Assembly: GCA_016719945.1 (NCBI GenBank)
Contig: JADJYE010000014.1
Span: forward strand, 168,490-232,489
Length of the DNA stretch: 64,000 nt
Source of the DNA: Polyangiaceae bacterium
Lineage (GTDB): Bacteria > Myxococcota_A > Polyangia > Polyangiales > Polyangiaceae
Direction: 5' to 3'
Shown: piece by piece, positions 61,477 through 64,000 of the stretch
Position numbering within the stretch: the stretch's first letter is position 1
Layout: every line of letters begins with the position of its first letter
Position numbers and translations under genes: made by a program
The notes under the pieces: generated by a model
Told to the model about the DNA's origin: nothing
The model's input: the letters and a program-made list of their open reading frames with translations, nothing else
The model's database searches: none

Positions 61477-61500
61477 CACTGAGAAGGAAATTTCTCAGTG
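61477..61500. other. Perfect inverted repeat beside the hexamer tract
   Basis: CACTGAGAA (61477-61485) and TTCTCAGTG (61492-61500) form a 9-base-pair stem around GGAAAT. It directly follows the hexamer tract; it could be an element terminus, an operator or a terminator without a U-run. Confidence 0.5.
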
Positions 61501-62157
61501 ATCCGCAGGTCACGCCTCGTGAACGGCCATTCACACTACCCCGGAAAACTCTGGCCATTCTTGGGCAATTTGGGGCGAGGCGCAGGAATGGCTCAGCCCA
61601 CCGTTGCACATGTGGATACCGAGCGCGCGGGGGTGGCCCTGCGCGAGACGAGGAGAAACCCACCGTGTCGAGCCCGCTTTCTTTGCAGCGAACCGAGGGT
61701 CCCCCGCCCCCGCGAGGCCAGCCCCAGCTCTCGCAGCGGGCCGTAGCACCGCTGACGGTGCACGACGGCTCGGGTCAGCCACCGAGAAGTCCACCGTCCT
61801 GCCCGCCACGATGCAGCGCCTGATCGTCGCGCACCCGGATCTACGAGGCCGCTCGCGGACCTCCGCATCCCGGACCTACGAGGTCGCCTCGACCTCGACA
61901 TGAGCGGAGTTCCACTTCGCGCGGCAGTTCCGCCTCGCGTTCGAGCGCTCGCCGCACGTCTACTACGACGAGGTCCGCGCCGAGACCGCTCAGGGAATGC
62001 TCGAGGGGGCTTGGCCGAAGCACCGTCGCCGCCGCATCGGCTTCCGCCGCCCCGCGGAGCTGCGAGCCCTGCTCGGCAAGCGCCCCCGCCGGCACCCTCG
62101 CCCCCGATCTCGCCAGGGTCTGAGCTCCCAACCCTGCGCAGGCCCAGGTCGGCCGCG
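61501..62157. other. Stretch without a supportable gene
   Basis: About 650 bases with no frame I can defend. A plus-strand phrase at ~61905-62090 (A-R-Q-F-R-L-A-F-E-R-S-P, then G-M-L-E-G-A-W-P-K-H-R-R-R-R) looks like real protein but has no start in frame and no recognised family; a broken gene is possible. Confidence 0.4.
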
Positions 62158-62967
62158 CTACCCCAGATCCAGCGACCGCGCCCCGCCCGACGGTGGCTCC
62201 GCGGTCGCTTCCTCGTCGATGGATCCGCCAATCGAGAGGAGGTAGGTCGGAACGCTCGCGAACGTCCGATCGCGAAGGTCGGCGACGCGCGGACCTTTTG
62301 CCTCCGGTCATCGGCGCGATGGGCCTTCCGACGCGCAGCTTCACGATGCGCAGGTTACGCTCGCCGGTGTCCGACGCGCCGCGACGCATCGAGGTCGAAG
62401 GTGCCCTGCAAGGCCACCCGCACGATCGGCACGCCAGCGCGCACCGCCGCGTAGAACCCGCCGGAGCGAAGGGCTTGAGCCGGCCGGTCTCGGTGCGCGC
62501 GTGCCCTCGGGGAAGATCCACCAGGGCTTGCCCTGCTTCAACACGGTGACGAACCGGCTGATCACCTGCGCGGCGACCTTCGGACCAGCGCCGCGATCGA
62601 CGGGGACGTGACCGGCCAGCGCGAGGTGCCAGCCCAGGAACGGCACGCGCAAGAGCGACCGCTTGGCGGCCCACTTGTAGTCGCCGGTGAGGACGCTCCC
62701 GAGCACGATGATGTCCACGATGCTCTGGTGGTTCGTCGCAGAGGCGAACGCCCCCTCGGGGACGTTCTCGAGGCCCTGCACCGTCGACGACGATGTCGAG
62801 CCCACGCGTGCTCGACTGCGACCACTTGCGCATCGCCCACAGGCTCGCGCGGCGGTCTTGCGCAGAGCGGACCGGCCGTCAGAGAGATCTCGCCCCCGTA
62901 GTAGGCCGTCTTCGCGGCGAAGGGGGGACCCACGCCTCGCGGCCCTCCAGACGTCGTAAGGCTTCAC
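62158..62967 (-). CDS. plsC: 1-acyl-sn-glycerol-3-phosphate acyltransferase (several frameshifts)
   Basis: Phospholipid-synthesis acyltransferase. GTG 62967 starts M-K-P-Y-D-V-W; the intact centre has the catalytic N-H-Q-S-I-V-D (N-H-x4-D type) and W-W-I-F-P-E-G-T-R, with F-L-G-W-H-L-A-L-A-G and P-V-D-R-G-A-G between. At least four single-base shifts split the gene: segments G-P-P-F-A-A-K-T-A-Y-Y, L-D-I-V-V-D-G, I-V-R-V-A-L-Q-G-T-F and the tail D-R-T-F-A-S-V-P-T-Y-L-L-S-I-G-G lie in different frames. Reconstructed length is ~270 with a stop at 62158-62160. Two palindromic operators lie 55-98 bases upstream. Confidence 0.75.
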
Positions 62968-63021
62968 GATCTGAATCCGCTAGCAGAGCTTGATAAAGGC
63001 TCCAAACATGCGTCGCATGGC

Positions 63022-63065
63022 GACCGATCGGTCACGTTCACGCGCATGAAGGCGACCGTTCGGTC
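63022..63065. promoter_or_regulatory. Pair of TetR-like palindromic operators
   Basis: GACCGATCGGTC (63022-63033) is a perfect 12-base palindrome and GACCGTTCGGTC (63054-63065) is the same with one central mismatch. They are 32 bases apart, about three helical turns, upstream of the acyltransferase gene. GACCG-CGGTC dyads are typical TetR-family sites; no tetR gene is visible in the window. Confidence 0.55.
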
Positions 63066-63083
63066 AGCGTTCTCGCGGCTCGA

Positions 63084-63986
63084 TCAATGTCCGGTGACGG
63101 GCGGCATCACGAGGCCCCAACCCGTCGTCACCGCGCGGCCCGCGCGATCGAAGCGCACGCTCAAGACGCCCGGCGCGTCGAGCTCCTTCACCACCGCGGG
63201 CCGCATCTTGCCCAGGTGCTCGGCGAGCACCGGCGCGTTCACTTTGGGCTCGAACGAGATCGGGACGCCGACGAGCTGGTCGGTCTTCGCGAGGCGCGCG
63301 GTCCCGAGGTACCCGAGCACGAACCACTCGGGTGCGTCCTTGGCGTCCCCGCCCACGGGTGACACCAGCAGCACGTGCTCGAGGTCGGGTCCGGAGCGCA
63401 GGGCCGCATAGTTACCGGGGTGAAAGCCATCGGTCTGCGGCATCAGCTGCCCGGGCTCGAGGAGCGATCGCTCTTGTCTTGCGGGTCCGTGAAGCGAACG
63501 ACGACCTTGTCCTTCGCGTACCGCCTCACCACCCCGTGCCTGAGGCTGCGCCCACTCGGCGACGACCGGCTGCTTCATGCGGGGACGTTGCTTGCTCGGC
63601 GTGAGCGGGATCACGTACGACGGGTGGACGCGTAGTCGGGGCCGTCGCGGCCGTCGATCACCACGTTCTCCCCTTCGCGCCCTACCACCGTCGCCGCGCG
63701 AGCACTGCATCGAGGAGCCTAGCTTCGCGCCGCGCAGCATCGGCTCGGGCACCGTGAGACGCGCGAGCCGTTGGCAACCTCCAACGCTCGGCTCGGGAGG
63801 CCGAGCGGGTTCGGCTCGGCCGCAGGCCGAAGCCACTGGCACGGGGCGACAGGCCTCGAGGGTGAGCGCGCGGGCGCCCCCGCGGTCCCAGAGGCGCTCG
63901 CCGTGGCCCCCGACTCGTGCTCGCTCGAGCCCAACGCCGAGCGACACAACAGGCACGCCTTTGCTATCGTGGCGATCCGGCTTCAT
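63084..63986 (-). CDS. Unidentified exported-type protein (multiple frameshifts)
   Basis: A leftward gene ending at 63084. The last ~120 residues are intact (Q-L-M-P-Q-T-D-G-F-H-P-G-N-Y, L-L-V-S-P-V-G-G-D-A-K-D-A-P-E-W-F-V-L-G-Y, ending W-G-L-V-M-P-P-V-T-G-H). Upstream pieces in other frames read G-V-V-R-R-Y-A-K-D-K-V-V-V-R-F-T-D and V-V-G-R-E-G-E-N-V-V-I-D-G-R-D-G, suggesting small SH3-like beta modules. The N-terminal third is too damaged to define a start or signal. Function unknown. Confidence 0.5.
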   Translation of the reverse strand: MKPDRHDSKGVPVVSLGVGLERARVGGHGERLWDRGGARALTLEACRPVPVASACGRAEPARPPEPSVGGCQRLARLTVPEPMLRGAKLGSSMQCSRGDGGRARRGERGDRRPRRPRLRVHPSYVIPLTPSKQRPRMKQPVVAEWAQPQARGGEAVREGQGRRSLHGPARQERSLLEPGQLMPQTDGFHPGNYAALRSGPDLEHVLLVSPVGGDAKDAPEWFVLGYLGTARLAKTDQLVGVPISFEPKVNAPVLAEHLGKMRPAVVKELDAPGVLSVRFDRAGRAVTTGWGLVMPPVTGH

Positions 63987-64000
63987 CTCACGTTCGAGTC

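Overview
This is a GC-rich (very strong third-position G/C) bacterial window that reads as a myxobacterium-like member of the Myxococcota. The pointers are an archaeal/eukaryotic-type prolyl-tRNA synthetase, several Cys-rich lipoproteins with Gly/Ala/Ser linkers and thrombospondin type 3 repeats, a roadblock/LC7 protein, a MoxR-DUF58 cluster, a BamA with a proline-rich N-terminus, and S23-type four-helix-bundle genes. The species assignment is inference; no rRNA or tRNA gene was recognised.

Positions 1-48.9 kb are chromosomal core, packed so that convergent genes are often only 2-20 bases apart. In order: a proS operon (N-formylglutamate amidohydrolase family, proS, roadblock protein); an FAD oxidoreductase; transketolase; an AraC regulator; exported Cys-rich proteins; a glutamine-amidotransferase-like protein; murJ; an L,D-transpeptidase homologue that has lost its catalytic motif; khpA-rpsP; a DUF4350-MoxR-DUF58-rsmA run; atpD-atpC-dnaG-rpoD; a rhomboid-like protein without the catalytic serine; a site-2-protease-like gene; a complete porin-kdpFABCDE locus for potassium uptake and its sensor/regulator; bamA; and a type IIA topoisomerase pair (parC-parE-like).

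Positions 48.9-61.5 kb are an accessory island bracketed by inverted GC-rich hexamer tracts (48929-49054 and 61369-61470). Its left part is a Septu-like ATPase/HNH nuclease pair (PtuA/PtuB-like) enclosed by two inverted ~560-base copies of an S23 unit (a hairpin-bearing leader plus a four-helix-bundle gene). Next come a SWIM-zinc-finger DDE transposase with an overlapping HTH partner, driven by a promoter containing a CTAATTAG palindrome that recurs upstream of a neighbouring broken ORF. Then follows a run of small genes: XRE regulator, Sel1-like lipoprotein, tiny membrane and acidic proteins, an OB-fold lipoprotein, a zinc ribbon, a DUF4365 protein, a HicA-like protein, three short proline-rich proteins sharing a P-V-R-V-P motif, and an HNH endonuclease.

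Positions 61.5-64 kb hold a 1-acylglycerol-3-phosphate acyltransferase gene behind two GACCGnTCGGTC palindromes and a fragmentary exported-protein gene.

A caution for every reader: many genes from 24.8 kb onward, including indispensable ones (atpD, dnaG, bamA), carry single-base frameshifts, mostly in short homopolymers or CG runs. These look like sequence errors rather than decay. kdpB is different: about 55 codons are missing. Coordinates given for shifted genes span the reconstructed gene.
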